This document shows, piece by piece, positions 25,846-35,205 of a DNA stretch of 64,000 nt. The stretch is taken from positions 1-64,000 of the forward strand of contig JAUNSG010000003.1 of assembly GCA_030539335.1 (NCBI GenBank), in the 5' to 3' direction. The stretch comes from Eubacteriales bacterium (GTDB lineage: Bacteria > Bacillota > Clostridia > Oscillospirales > Butyricicoccaceae). The notes under the pieces were generated by a model that was not told the origin of the DNA, ran no database searches, and saw only the letters and a list, made by a program, of their open reading frames with translations. A program made the position numbers and the translations under genes. Each line of letters begins with the position of its first letter. The first letter of the stretch is position 1.

Positions 25846-27654
25846 ATGAAAGATCAAGCATTTATTCGTAATTTTTCGATTATTGCGCATATCGACCATG
25901 GCAAATCCACGCTGGCGGACCGGCTGCTCGAGCAGTGCAAGGCAGTCACGGAGCGTGAGATGTCCAGCCAGCTTCTGGACAACATGGATCTGGAAAAGGA
26001 GCGCGGCATTACGATCAAGGCGCGTGCCGTCCGTATGGAATACGAGGCGGAGGATGGCCAGACCTATGAACTCAATCTGATCGACACGCCGGGTCACGTG
26101 GACTTCAATTATGAGGTATCGCGTTCCCTTGCCGCGTGCGAAGGTGCGGTGCTTGTTGTCGATTCCACCCAGGGGATCGAGGCACAGACGCTGGCAAACA
26201 CCTATCTGGCGCTGGATAACGATCTGGAAATCCTCCCGGTCATCAATAAGATCGACCTGCCGGCGGCCGACCCACAGCGGGTCAAGCAGGAGGTCGAGGA
26301 CATCATCGGCTTGCCCGCGATGGACGCGCCGGAAATCTCCGCCAAGGTGGGCATCAACATCGAAGCGGTATTAAAGGATATCGTGGAGAATGTCCCGGCG
26401 CCGGACGGCGATCCGGCGGCTCCGCTCAAGGCATTGATTTTCGACAGCCAGTACGACCCGTATGTCGGCGTCATCGTGTATATGCGTCTGATTGACGGTT
26501 CCATCCGTCCGGGCCAGCGTGTCAGGATGATGGCGACCGGCGCGGAATTTCAGGTGCTGGAATGCGGTTATCTGCGTGCGATCGGCATGGAGCCGACCAG
26601 GGAGCTGTGCGCCGGAGAGGTAGGCTATTTTACCGCTTCCATCAAGGAAGTCAAGGATACGCGCGTGGGTGATACCGTGACGGATGCGGAGACGCCGACC
26701 GCACAGGCGCTGCCGGGCTACCGTCCGGCCCAGCCGATGGTGTATTGCGGCATTTATACCGAGGACGGCTCCAAATACCCCGATCTGCGCGACGCATTGG
26801 AAAAGCTCCAGCTCAACGACGCCTCGCTGTCGTTCGAGCCGGAAAGCTCGGTCGCGCTGGGCTTCGGCTTCCGCTGCGGCTTTTTGGGTATGCTGCACAT
26901 GGAGATCATCCAGGAGCGCCTGGAGCGCGAGTTCAACCTCGACCTCGTCACTACCCTGCCGTCGGTCATCTATCAGATCACCAAGACGGACGGCACGGAG
27001 CTTTCGGTGGACAACCCGCACGATTACCCGGACCCGGCGGAAATTCTGGAGGCGAAGGAGCCGTATGTCAAGGCCTCCATCATCACGCCGCCGGAATTTG
27101 TCGGCAACATCATGCCGATGTGTCAGGAGCGCCGCGGCATTTATCTGGACATGCAGTATCTGGATACCAATCTGGTCGAGCTGCATTACGAGATGCCGCT
27201 GGGTGAGATCATCTACGACTTTTTCGATGCGCTCAAAGCGCGCACCAAGGGCTATGCGTCGCTGGATTACACCATCTGCGATTATCGTCCGAGCGATCTG
27301 ATTAAGGTTGACCTGCTGCTCAACGGCGATGCCGTGGACGCGCTGTCGTTCATCGCGCACCGCGAGAAGGCCTATGGCCGCGCCCGCCGCATCTGCGAAA
27401 AGCTCAAGGAGAACATCCCGCGTCAGCTGTTCGAGGTACCGATCCAGGCCGCCATCGGCGGCAAGGTCATCGCCCGCGAGACGGTCAAGGCGATGCGCAA
27501 GGATGTCCTCGCCAAGTGCTATGGCGGCGACATCACGCGAAAGAAAAAGCTGCTGGAAAAGCAGAAGGAAGGCAAAAAGAAAATGCGCAGCCTCGGCTCG
27601 GTACAGCTCCCGACCGAAGCGTTTATGGCGGTGCTCAAGCTGGATGAAGAATAA
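25846..27654 (+). CDS. lepA: Elongation factor 4 (ribosomal back-translocase LepA)
   Basis: This GTPase of 602 residues acts on stalled or mispositioned ribosomes. G1 is AHIDHGKST near residue 13, the switch/G2 region has [10 protein letters not shown]3 is DTPGHVD and G4 is NKID. The EF4-specific C-terminal domain ends with the basic [20 protein letters not shown] tail, and the length is standard. AAAGGAG precedes the ATG. Its last 11 bases overlap the start of hemW. Divergent from hrcA. Confidence 0.97.
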   Translation: MKDQAFIRNFSIIAHIDHGKSTLADRLLEQCKAVTEREMSSQLLDNMDLEKERGITIKARAVRMEYEAEDGQTYELNLIDTPGHVDFNYEVSRSLAACEGAVLVVDSTQGIEAQTLANTYLALDNDLEILPVINKIDLPAADPQRVKQEVEDIIGLPAMDAPEISAKVGINIEAVLKDIVENVPAPDGDPAAPLKALIFDSQYDPYVGVIVYMRLIDGSIRPGQRVRMMATGAEFQVLECGYLRAIGMEPTRELCAGEVGYFTASIKEVKDTRVGDTVTDAETPTAQALPGYRPAQPMVYCGIYTEDGSKYPDLRDALEKLQLNDASLSFEPESSVALGFGFRCGFLGMLHMEIIQERLEREFNLDLVTTLPSVIYQITKTDGTELSVDNPHDYPDPAEILEAKEPYVKASIITPPEFVGNIMPMCQERRGIYLDMQYLDTNLVELHYEMPLGEIIYDFFDALKARTKGYASLDYTICDYRPSDLIKVDLLLNGDAVDALSFIAHREKAYGRARRICEKLKENIPRQLFEVPIQAAIGGKVIARETVKAMRKDVLAKCYGGDITRKKKLLEKQKEGKKKMRSLGSVQLPTEAFMAVLKLDEE

Positions 27655-28762
27655 GCTCGGCCTGTATGTCCACATCCCGTTCTGCGCCGCGAAATGTGCC
27701 TACTGTGATTTCTACTCGCTTGCCGGGGCACAGGACCGCTGGGAGGAATACACAGCGGCGTTGTGTGACCGCATCCGAATATGGAGCGCACGGTGCGCGG
27801 GATATGAGGTCGATACGGTCTATTTTGGCGGCGGTACGCCGAGCGTACTGGGCGCCGACCGTCTCACCGCTATTTTGCGCACAATCCGTGAAAACTATGT
27901 CCTTTTGGACGATGCAGAAATTACCTGTGAGGCCAATCCGGATTCCATGACGGACGGATTTCTGACGGGAATCCGGGAAGCGGGCGTGAACCGCCTGTCC
28001 ATGGGCATCCAGTCGGCGGACGACGGGGAGCTGAGACAGCTCGGCCGCATCCACACGTTTGCACAGGCACAGGATGCCTTCGCACGGGCGCGCGCGGCGG
28101 GGTTTGCCAATCTCAGCGTCGATTTGATGTACGCGCTGCCCGGACAGACGATGGACGGTCTGCGGCATTCCATTCGGGCGCTGCTCGCACTTCAGCCCGA
28201 GCACCTGTCGTGCTACGGCCTGACGGTCGAGCCGGATACGCCGCTCGGACGGTCCCATCCGGTGCTGCCGGAGGACGATACGCAGGCGGACATGTATCTG
28301 ATGCTTTGTGAGGAGCTGCGCGCCGCGGGATACGAACACTATGAGATTTCCAATTTCGCCCGTCCTTCCTTCCGCAGCCGGCATAACAGCCGCTATTGGC
28401 GGCAGGAGGACTATCTCGGCTTTGGGCCGGGGGCGCATTCGGATTTCGGAGGGAAGCGGCTGGAGGCGCCGCGCAGTCTGGATCGCTGGCTGTCCGGCGA
28501 GCTGCTGGAGGAGGACACCGATATCGACCGCGCCGCCGAGTATTTGATGCTCGCCCTGCGCACCTCCGACGGCGTGGACAGCGAACGGTATCAGACCGTT
28601 TTCCGGCGCGATTTTGCGCCGGTGGAACAGGCCCTGCGCCCGCTGATCACCGCGGGTTATGTACAGAACCGGGGGAGACGCTGGTCGCTCACCGAGAGCG
28701 GCTTTCTGCTGTCCAATCCGATTTTGGTTTCGGTACTGGAAGCAGTGGAACCGGAAAATTAA
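27644..28762 (+). CDS. hemW: Radical SAM heme chaperone HemW
   Basis: The protein has 372 residues from the ATG at 27644, inside the end of lepA (11-base overlap); no strong ribosome binding site is seen, so translation is probably coupled. [16 protein letters not shown] supplies the CxxxCxxC iron-sulfur motif and FGGGTPS the SAM-binding glycine motif; the HemN C-terminal domain follows. HemW proteins are often mislabelled as coproporphyrinogen dehydrogenase (HemN) but act as heme chaperones and lack part of the HemN active site. lepA-hemW is a conserved pair in Firmicutes. Confidence 0.93.
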   Translation: MKNKLGLYVHIPFCAAKCAYCDFYSLAGAQDRWEEYTAALCDRIRIWSARCAGYEVDTVYFGGGTPSVLGADRLTAILRTIRENYVLLDDAEITCEANPDSMTDGFLTGIREAGVNRLSMGIQSADDGELRQLGRIHTFAQAQDAFARARAAGFANLSVDLMYALPGQTMDGLRHSIRALLALQPEHLSCYGLTVEPDTPLGRSHPVLPEDDTQADMYLMLCEELRAAGYEHYEISNFARPSFRSRHNSRYWRQEDYLGFGPGAHSDFGGKRLEAPRSLDRWLSGELLEEDTDIDRAAEYLMLALRTSDGVDSERYQTVFRRDFAPVEQALRPLITAGYVQNRGRRWSLTESGFLLSNPILVSVLEAVEPEN

Positions 28763-28800
28763 GATAAGAAAATAAGATAGAGAATGTAGGAGGAACTACC

Positions 28801-29073
28801 ATGCGTGCAGTTGTTACGGTTGCCGGAAAAGACCATACCGGCGTCATTGCCAAAATTGCCACCACACTCAGTGATCACAATGTCAATATCCTTGACGTCC
28901 ATCAGAACGTACTCGGCGGCGACATGTTCGCGATGACCATGCTGGTCGAGCTGGAGGGCTGTAACGTCAGCTTCCCGGCGCTGACGGCGGAGCTGGAGGC
29001 GGATGGTCTGGAGCTCGGCATGAAGGTCCATGTCATGCATGAGGACATCTTCAATGCCATGCATCGCATCTGA
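28801..29073 (+). CDS. ACT domain-containing protein (UPF0237 type)
   Basis: The protein has 90 residues and is a single ACT domain. MRAVVTVAGKDHTGVIAKIATTLSDHNVNILDV is the ligand-binding start shared with GcvR-like proteins. ACT domains bind amino acids or similar small molecules. AGGAGG precedes the ATG. It sits 17 bases before the PFL gene, and this ACT-PFL gene pair is widely conserved in Firmicutes and Archaea; a joint function is likely but unproven. Confidence 0.92.
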   Translation: MRAVVTVAGKDHTGVIAKIATTLSDHNVNILDVHQNVLGGDMFAMTMLVELEGCNVSFPALTAELEADGLELGMKVHVMHEDIFNAMHRI

Positions 29074-29090
29074 GGGAGGAGTAACAGACC

Positions 29091-30452
29091 ATGCTGAACA
29101 ATTATGACATCTTAGAAACCATTAAGATGATCGAAGAGGAGCATTTGGACATCCGTACGATCACAATGGGTATTTCTCTGATTGACTGTGCGGCCGAGGA
29201 TATCAACGTCCTGGCGGACAAGATCTACGACAAGGTCACCCGTCGGGCGGAAAAGCTGGTGGAGACGGGAGAACAGATTGAGACCGAACTCGGCATCCCG
29301 ATCATCAACAAGCGCATCTCGGTCACCCCGATTGCGATGATTGGCGCGACCAGCGCGGCGGATTCGTATGTCCCGCTGGCGCAGGCACTCGACCGCGCGG
29401 CGGCAACCACCGGCGTCAACTTCGTCGGCGGCTTTTCCGCCCTCGTCCAGAAGGGCTTCTCCAAGGGCGATGAGATCCTGATCCGCTCGATTCCGGAAGC
29501 GCTTGCGGAGACCGAACTGGTCTGCTCGTCGGTCAACGTCGCCTCGACCAAGGCGGGCATCAATCTGGATGCCATCCGCATGATGGGTGAGGTCATCCGC
29601 AAGACCGCGGAGCTGACCGCCGACCGCAACTGCATCGGTGCGGGAAAGCTGGTCGTGTTCGCCAATGCCGTCGAGGACAATCCATTCATGGCGGGCGCGT
29701 TCCATGGTGTCGGGGAACCGGACTGTGTCATCAATGTCGGTGTTTCCGGCCCGGGAGTGGTTCACTCGGCGATCCGCCGCGCCGGCCCGGACTGTTCGAT
29801 CAACGAAATCGCGGATATCATCAAAAAGACCGCGTTTAAGATCACCCGCATGGGCCAGCTCGTCGGCTCGATCGCCAGCCAGCGCCTTGGCGTTCCGTTC
29901 GGCATTGTCGATCTGTCGCTCGCGCCGACCCCGGCGGTGGGCGACTCGGTTGCGCGCATTCTGGAAGAAGTCGGTCTGGAGTGCTGCGGCACACACGGGA
30001 CAACGGCCATCCTCGCCATGCTGAACGATGCCGTTAAAAAGGGCGGCGTCATGGCGTCCGCATCGGTCGGCGGCCTGTCCGGCGCCTTTATCCCGGTTTC
30101 GGAGGATGAGGGCATGATCCATGCGGTCCGTGAGGGCGCGCTGTGCTTTGATAAGCTGGAAGCCATGACCGCGGTCTGCTCGGTCGGCCTGGACATGATC
30201 GCCATTCCGGGCGATACTCCGGCGGAGACGATTTCCGCTATGATCGCGGACGAAATCGCCATCGGCGTGGTCAATACCAAGACCACCGCAGTCCGTGTCA
30301 TCCCAGCCATCGGCAAGAAGGTTGGCGATGAGCTGGAATTCGGCGGCCTGCTCGGCTCCGCCCCGGTCATGGATGTTCATCCGTTCTCGTCCGCAGGTTT
30401 TATCCATCGCGGCGGACGCATTCCGGCCCCGATGCACTCCTTGAAGAACTGA
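29091..30452 (+). CDS. PFL family protein (UPF0210/DUF711)
   Basis: The protein has 453 residues, a standard length for the family, beginning [20 protein letters not shown]. It belongs to the glycyl-radical-enzyme-like fold named after pyruvate formate-lyase, but no C-terminal glycyl radical motif (RVxGY) is visible, so it is unlikely to be a lyase of that kind. It is co-transcribed with the ACT protein and ends at a strong terminator. Molecular function is unknown. Confidence 0.92.
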   Translation: MLNNYDILETIKMIEEEHLDIRTITMGISLIDCAAEDINVLADKIYDKVTRRAEKLVETGEQIETELGIPIINKRISVTPIAMIGATSAADSYVPLAQALDRAAATTGVNFVGGFSALVQKGFSKGDEILIRSIPEALAETELVCSSVNVASTKAGINLDAIRMMGEVIRKTAELTADRNCIGAGKLVVFANAVEDNPFMAGAFHGVGEPDCVINVGVSGPGVVHSAIRRAGPDCSINEIADIIKKTAFKITRMGQLVGSIASQRLGVPFGIVDLSLAPTPAVGDSVARILEEVGLECCGTHGTTAILAMLNDAVKKGGVMASASVGGLSGAFIPVSEDEGMIHAVREGALCFDKLEAMTAVCSVGLDMIAIPGDTPAETISAMIADEIAIGVVNTKTTAVRVIPAIGKKVGDELEFGGLLGSAPVMDVHPFSSAGFIHRGGRIPAPMHSLKN

Positions 30453-30462
30453 AAAATAAGCG

Positions 30463-30505
30463 AGCGCCGCAAACGTCATCTTGTGATGTTTGCGGCGCTT
30501 TTTTG
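30463..30505 (+). terminator. Terminator of the ACT-PFL operon
   Basis: A 16-base arm (30463-30478) pairs with 30484-30499 with one mismatch-type G-T, followed by T(6). Confidence 0.92.
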
Positions 30506-30551
30506 TCTCAGATCAGCTGGGTTTGCTATTATTCTCATAAACCATCATTTG

Positions 30552-31172
30552 TTACTCTGCATCATGCGCTCTCTTTCTCAAAAGAATATAGCTTATGATT
30601 GAAATTGTTAAGAACATGATACCAAAAATTAAAACATGAAATATTCCACTTGGATAGGGAGCAATCCAACCTTGTTTGAAAATAAGGATGGAAAGATAAC
30701 CAGTTATCATAGAGACCGGCATAAAAGCAATTCCAACGATATTAAGCCAGTCAATATAAAATGGGGCTTTTACCGCTGACAACAACCTCCCTATAAAGTA
30801 GCCAGCAATTCCTACTGCTTGAATAATCATTGAACCCCAAACAGTTTCCATTGTTTGTTCAGCATACCACCCGCCAAAAGCACAAAATAATCCAATGGCA
30901 ATAAAGGCTGTTGATGAAATATATAGTATTCTGCCTGTGATTTCTCTGCTTTTTTCGTCTTTGTCTTTTGTTGGTTCAATACCTTTGAGAATATAATCGG
31001 TTGTAACTTCAAAAAACTCACTCATTATAATTATTTTTTCTAAATCGGGTGTGCTTTGTTTGCTTTCCCATTTAGAAACAGCTTGTCTTGAAACACCGAC
31101 CTTATCTGCAAGTTCCTCTTGTGATATTCCTTTTGCTTTCCTTAAATATTGTATTCTGTCTGCCATGTTCAT
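30552..31172 (-). CDS. XRE family regulator fused to a membrane domain
   Basis: The protein has 206 residues from the ATG at 31172, the codon best spaced (eight bases) from GGGAG at 31181-31185; ATGs at 31178 and 31166 are alternatives. The N-terminal Cro/C1 helix-turn-helix ([35 protein letters not shown], residues about 8-42) is followed by a linker and four hydrophobic segments. Such membrane-tethered XRE proteins often regulate neighbouring transport or resistance genes. It is markedly AT-rich compared with the preceding genes and is the first gene of the 30.5-33.0 kb island. Confidence 0.85.
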   Translation of the reverse strand: MNMADRIQYLRKAKGISQEELADKVGVSRQAVSKWESKQSTPDLEKIIIMSEFFEVTTDYILKGIEPTKDKDEKSREITGRILYISSTAFIAIGLFCAFGGWYAEQTMETVWGSMIIQAVGIAGYFIGRLLSAVKAPFYIDWLNIVGIAFMPVSMITGYLSILIFKQGWIAPYPSGIFHVLIFGIMFLTISIISYILLRKRAHDAE

Positions 31173-31242
31173 TGTCATCTCTCCCTTCTTTGAATGGTCT
31201 AATCTTAGCAGAATTATCAGTTGCATAACCACCATTCAGACA

Positions 31243-31510
31243 TGGAAATGTGGCAACTGGCAGTTGCGTGGATGTTTATAGGCGGAAAAAGTAAAAAAAT
31301 ACTCTAATGCAAGCTCTGTTTCATCGTTCTCTTGTGCTACGTTGTACCACAATGAAGTCTGCATTTCTATCAGTCTGGTTCTTGCTTTTTCGGAATAGTG
31401 AGGTGACTGCCGATTCTCTTGTTCACGTTACTTTTAATTTTGTCTGCTTGTTTCAATCAATTTCTGTAATCTGTTTTCAAATGTATCACTTTTGGTTTTA
31501 GCCCAGTTGT
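31243..31510 (-). pseudogene. Degenerate coding remnant
   Basis: On the minus strand one frame from about 31510 to 31243 reads as plausible protein but contains two in-frame stops. It begins NNWAKTKSDTFENRLQKLIE, is broken after TSRQN, then resumes with REQENRQSPHYSEKARTRLI and continues into EMQTSLWYNVAQENDETELA. The even amino-acid mix and charged helical pattern suggest an old gene rather than noise. No family recognised. It sits in the AT-rich island. Confidence 0.3.
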
Positions 31511-31620
31511 TCTTTTATGCCTCGCCCATTCAATGTTGAGATAAATGTGTCAACTAATATTGATAATATCATTTTTGATTCTTTCTGCTCCGTTATTGTT
31601 ACAAATTTAAGTTTGTTTTT

Positions 31621-32475
31621 TCATTCGGTCATGTTGCTCAAACTGCTTTTATCCAACTCAAATGTTTCGCCATACATCGTCCATGTAAGAGGAAGCTCTA
31701 ATGTCATATTTCCGGCTTCAAGAAACGCCTGCTGTGTATTTAATCGGGATAAATCCGAATGTGCTTCTTCCTTTTTCATAATTACACTTCTCGCATCTAA
31801 AAACGCCTGTAAATACGTTTTCTCATTTCCCCCCATTGCAGGGGTGTCTGCCGACTCTTTGGCTTTCATCCGAATTCCGTTGAAACTGTCCTCATCATCC
31901 CCGGGTCCATGCACAACCATTGCATCATAATAGATGTATTGCCCCAAAACGCTGAGCCCATCTTCATTGGCAAAGGCAATGGATGGATTGAGGTACCAGT
32001 CATCTAAAATCGCATTCTGAGCCTGTATCATCTCGGCATCTTCTGACGCAATTTGCCAGTCGGTAAGAAATGCGTCCCCCAGTCCTTCGTGTGAATCCGT
32101 TCCCACTACTGCTTCCAGTGCAGAAAGATACTTTTCTAACAAATTGTTTTGAGGTTTCAACTTAATATATTCCTTTACCACCTGTAACAAATCTCCGGTT
32201 CCTGACGTAAAACCAATGATGCCCGCCGTGTAGCCTCTTCCATCTCCAATATCCTCGATGTAGGTATATTGCTTGCCGTAATCAATGCTGGAGTTTTCCG
32301 CGCTGGACACAAGTGCAAATACTTCCTTGCGAAGAACACCAGTACCGATGTTCGCAGAATTCTCCGTATGTTCTACATCCTTGCTCTTACATCCATTCAT
32401 AAAGATGGCAACCAGCATGAAAAATGAAATTATAAAAAAATAGCGTTTTTTAATTTCACGTTTCCCATAAGTCAT
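31621..32475 (-). CDS. GH46 family chitosanase, predicted lipoprotein
   Basis: This endo-chitosanase would hydrolyse beta-1,4 links of chitosan. It has 284 residues. A lysine-rich start, a hydrophobic stretch (about residues 12-25) and MNGC give a type II signal peptide with lipidated Cys29. The catalytic domain matches Streptomyces N174 chitosanase very closely: SSAENSS carries Glu60, and IEDIGDGRGYTAG carries Asp78, the counterparts of Glu22 and Asp40. GIIGFTSGTGD, YYDAMVVHGPG and FLDARSVIMKKEEAH also match. GGAGGA precedes the start. The enzyme should be tethered outside the cell. The coding region is AT-rich, unlike the host's core genes, and probably acquired. Confidence 0.92.
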   Translation of the reverse strand: MTYGKREIKKRYFFIISFFMLVAIFMNGCKSKDVEHTENSANIGTGVLRKEVFALVSSAENSSIDYGKQYTYIEDIGDGRGYTAGIIGFTSGTGDLLQVVKEYIKLKPQNNLLEKYLSALEAVVGTDSHEGLGDAFLTDWQIASEDAEMIQAQNAILDDWYLNPSIAFANEDGLSVLGQYIYYDAMVVHGPGDDEDSFNGIRMKAKESADTPAMGGNEKTYLQAFLDARSVIMKKEEAHSDLSRLNTQQAFLEAGNMTLELPLTWTMYGETFELDKSSLSNMTE

Positions 32476-33021
32476 TTAATATGTCCTCCATAAATTTTAT
32501 TTCTTGTTCAACACAAAATATAAATAACCTTATCCGACAAATCAGAGATTTGTCACGCTAATTCTACCATTTCCAATATCAATTTACCACAACATTCTTC
32601 GCTTGATTGATTTTTATGGAATAGCGGGGCTGTCGTCTATCAAATTCTTGTGTGTTACTTTACGGCACATGAGGTACAGGGGCAAGAAGCAGTAAAAAAG
32701 GGGTGGCAGCACGTAGGCTGTCACCCCTTAACCGTCTGACGGCAAAACCGGGCGGGGCTGAGGGCAGCGGGCGAAGCCCGTTCATCTTGCCACCCGCTGG
32801 CTCGGCTGTATTCTTCTATGATTTGGGTTTCTTCCTTTATCGCCGGTTGATTGTTGATATTTGGAACCCTAAAAAACAGCGATAGCGATAAAAATGTTTA
32901 CCCAAATAGGGCTTTTCTGCCGCCCAATCTACTCAAAAAGAAATATTTCTTCAATCGGAAAAATTTTTTCACCTAATCTTGTTTGGCCGGAGGGAACGGC
33001 ACGAATTGTGCAGGATTGACG
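32476..33021. other. Intergenic region with mobile-element-like debris
   Basis: No gene that I can support. The first 180 bases are AT-rich. From 32697 a GC-rich stretch follows with a strong hairpin, then an Arg/Pro-rich 60-codon frame (32703-32885) that overlaps that hairpin and lacks a ribosome binding site. Sequences of this style occur at the ends of clostridial conjugative elements, but no integrase, relaxase or att site is visible here. Confidence 0.4.
32693..32729 (-). terminator. Orphan terminator-like hairpin
   Basis: A 13-pair stem (32698-32710 with 32717-32729, one G-U). On the minus strand it is followed by T(6). No minus-strand gene lies upstream within 2 kb of it, so it seems left behind by a lost gene. 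Confidence 0.6.
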
Positions 33022-33049
33022 TTGACACCGCGCGGAAGCGTGTTATACT
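33022..33049 (+). promoter_or_regulatory. Promoter of the DUF815 gene
   Basis: TTGACA (33022-33027), 16 bases, TATACT (33044-33049), 57 bases before the start codon. Confidence 0.75.
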
Positions 33050-33105
33050 GATTTAAGATAAATGGAAATTTCCGTTGACGGACAAAAACAGGAGCGTGAC
33101 TATCG

Positions 33106-34413
33106 ATGTATCGTATTGTTTCCAAACTGCTGATGTATGGGGATATGCCGAAGGACAGCATTTTAATGCAGATGAGCGGTATTTTTAAAGATCTGGACAG
33201 CGGCACCGTGCCGAAGGATGAACTGACCATCCGCGTGTATACGCAGATCAAGCACCTGCTTCAGGTGGCAACCGACTATGCGTTTGACAAAAACCTGTGG
33301 CACAATTATCTGACCTTTCTGCTGATCACCGACGAAAACCCGTTCAGCCTGACCTGTGAGAAGGTCGGTGCAAATGACGGCAGTGTCAATGTGTTTGCGC
33401 GCAATGATTTTGCCGCATTTTTGGAGCTGTTCCGCTTTGATTTCCATCATATTGAGGAAGAACTGGGCATCGATGTGTTCACCCGCATTACAAATTACAA
33501 GTCGATCGTCAAGAAGGAACTGATGTACAACAAAAACGTCAGTGAAAAGGTGCGCGCGCTCAGCGAACAGTTGGAGCAGGCGAAGGACGAAAATGAATTT
33601 TTCGACTGCGTCACCGGCTTCTATCACGACTATGGCGTTGGCATGTTCGGCCTCAACAAGGCGTTCCGTCTGTCCGGCACGGGGGAGAGCCTGCGCTTTC
33701 AGGCGATCAACAACATGGATACCGTCATGCTGGATGATCTGGTCGGCTATGAAATCCAGAAGAAACAGCTGGTGGAGAACACCGAGGCCTTTGTCTCCGG
33801 ACGCAAAGCCAATAACGTCCTGCTGTTTGGCGACAGCGGAACGGGCAAGTCCACCAGCATCAAGGCGATTGTCAACCAGTTCTACGGACAGGGCCTGCGC
33901 ATGATCGAGATCTACAAGCACCAGTTCCAGGACCTGTCCAACGTCATCGCCCGCATCAAAAACCGCAATTATCGGTTTATCATTTATATGGACGACCTGT
34001 CGTTTGAGGAATTTGAGATCGAGTACAAGTTCCTCAAGGCAGTCATCGAGGGCGGCGTCGAGACCCGTCCGGAAAACATCCTGATCTATGCGACCTCCAA
34101 CCGCCGCACGCTCATCCGCGAGACATGGAACGACCGCAGTGATATGGAGCACAACGAAGACATCCACCGCTCGGATACCATCGAGGAAAAGCATTCGCTG
34201 GCAAACCGTTTCGGCGTTACGATCAACTTTGCCAAGCCAAACCTCAAGGAGTATTTCCGTATTGTCCTTGGCCTGGCACATCGGATGGATCTCCCGCAGA
34301 GCGACGAGGAGCTGACCCGTCTGGCCAACGCCTGGGCGATGCGGCATGGCGGCTTCTCCGGACGTACCGCACAGCAGTTTATCAACCACCTGTGCGGAAA
34401 CGAGGGAAAGTAA
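33106..34413 (+). CDS. DUF815 family AAA-type ATPase
   Basis: The protein has 435 residues. The N-terminal ~200 residues are helical and not recognisable by motif. The DUF815 ATPase core has Walker A GDSGTGKST at residues 242-250 and Walker B FIIYMDDLSFEE. The sensor-type region YATSNRRTLIRETWNDR and a C-terminal lid ending FSGRTAQQFINHL follow. DUF815 proteins are widespread AAA-like ATPases without an established role. Behind its own promoter, with a small membrane-protein gene starting two bases after its stop. Confidence 0.9.
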   Translation: MYRIVSKLLMYGDMPKDSILMQMSGIFKDLDSGTVPKDELTIRVYTQIKHLLQVATDYAFDKNLWHNYLTFLLITDENPFSLTCEKVGANDGSVNVFARNDFAAFLELFRFDFHHIEEELGIDVFTRITNYKSIVKKELMYNKNVSEKVRALSEQLEQAKDENEFFDCVTGFYHDYGVGMFGLNKAFRLSGTGESLRFQAINNMDTVMLDDLVGYEIQKKQLVENTEAFVSGRKANNVLLFGDSGTGKSTSIKAIVNQFYGQGLRMIEIYKHQFQDLSNVIARIKNRNYRFIIYMDDLSFEEFEIEYKFLKAVIEGGVETRPENILIYATSNRRTLIRETWNDRSDMEHNEDIHRSDTIEEKHSLANRFGVTINFAKPNLKEYFRIVLGLAHRMDLPQSDEELTRLANAWAMRHGGFSGRTAQQFINHLCGNEGK

Positions 34414-34414
34414 T

Positions 34415-34600
34415 TTGGGAAAGTACGCAGTGCTCGCGGTTCTCCTGCTATATTATGGCATATTTGAACTGCCCCGAACAGCAAAGAGATATCAGAGGAC
34501 AAAAGACAAATTGGATTTGGTCGAAGTGGTTGGAATGGTTTTTCTGTTTGCCGGTGGGGCTTGCTATGCGGCAGCGTCGCTCTTCGACGGTTTGCTGTGA
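34415..34600 (+). CDS. Small two-helix membrane protein
   Basis: The protein has 61 residues from a TTG at 34415, one base after the DUF815 stop, with GAGG nine bases upstream; a longer in-frame start lies inside the DUF815 gene and is less likely. Hydrophobic segments span about residues 4-17 and 36-58, joined by a charged loop (RTAKRYQRTKDKLDLVE). The tight spacing suggests coupled translation and possibly joint action with the ATPase. No family recognised. Confidence 0.55.
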   Translation: MGKYAVLAVLLLYYGIFELPRTAKRYQRTKDKLDLVEVVGMVFLFAGGACYAAASLFDGLL

Positions 34601-34614
34601 GCAGAGACAATAAA

Positions 34615-34651
34615 AACAAACACGCTTCCGAAGCTTCGGAGGCGTGTTTTT
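34615..34651. terminator. Bidirectional terminator
   Basis: A near-perfect palindrome (34621-34646) flanked by A-rich sequence on the left and T(5) on the right. It serves the DUF815 unit and the convergent acetyltransferase gene. Confidence 0.88.
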
Positions 34652-34658
34652 CTCTGTG

Positions 34659-35180
34659 TTATACGATTTTTTCAAAAAACAGATGATCTTTGTGGGGGAT
34701 GGCGCCGCCGACATTCATCGCGGTGGCCGCCGCCAGTTGGAACCCGTGTCTCTGGTATAACGAAACGGCAGGTGTGTTCTGCGCCCCGGTGTCCAGGCGG
34801 ACCGCAGTGCAGGCGCGTTGCCTTGCCGTTTCCACTGCATAGGTTACCAGTTGGGAGCCGATGCCCTTCCCCTTCGCACAGGGACGCACCAGCAGCAGAT
34901 GGATCACCATCGTCTGTTCCACAGCGGCCTGGCTTGGCCAATTGATTTTTTTGTACTCCGCCGGCTGACGACCGTCCAGAATCAGACTGCCCAGCACGAT
35001 ACCATTTTCTTCATAGACATATAAGGCGTTTCGGTGCAGCGCCTGTTCGGCAACGCCTCTGGTCGGATACACGCCCTCCTGGAAAACGGTGTAGGCGATA
35101 TGGTTTTTTTCATAGGTAAAATGTTCGCGATAGCTTTCCTCGATGGCATCGAGGTCGGCAGGAGCGGCCAGTCGTATCAT
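34659..35180 (-). CDS. GNAT family N-acetyltransferase
   Basis: The protein has 173 residues. VRPCAKGKGIGSQLVTYAVE is the acetyl-CoA-binding motif A, and NTPAVSLYQRHGFQ is motif B. AAAGGA precedes the start. The acceptor is unknown. TraX lies upstream on the same strand with a 25-base gap, so the two probably share a transcript. Confidence 0.88.
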   Translation of the reverse strand: MIRLAAPADLDAIEESYREHFTYEKNHIAYTVFQEGVYPTRGVAEQALHRNALYVYEENGIVLGSLILDGRQPAEYKKINWPSQAAVEQTMVIHLLLVRPCAKGKGIGSQLVTYAVETARQRACTAVRLDTGAQNTPAVSLYQRHGFQLAAATAMNVGGAIPHKDHLFFEKIV

Positions 35181-35205
35181 AGATTGTTCTTCCTTTCGAT
35201 GGGGT

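Noticed and set aside
31307..31930. Plus-strand frames opposite the island's minus-strand genes
   Set aside because: AT-rich chance frames without start signals. They lie over the decayed gene and the chitosanase.
32703..32885. A 60-codon plus-strand frame in the island
   Set aside because: No ribosome binding site, overlaps a strong hairpin, and has a Pro/Arg-rich composition typical of a non-coding GC-rich repeat.
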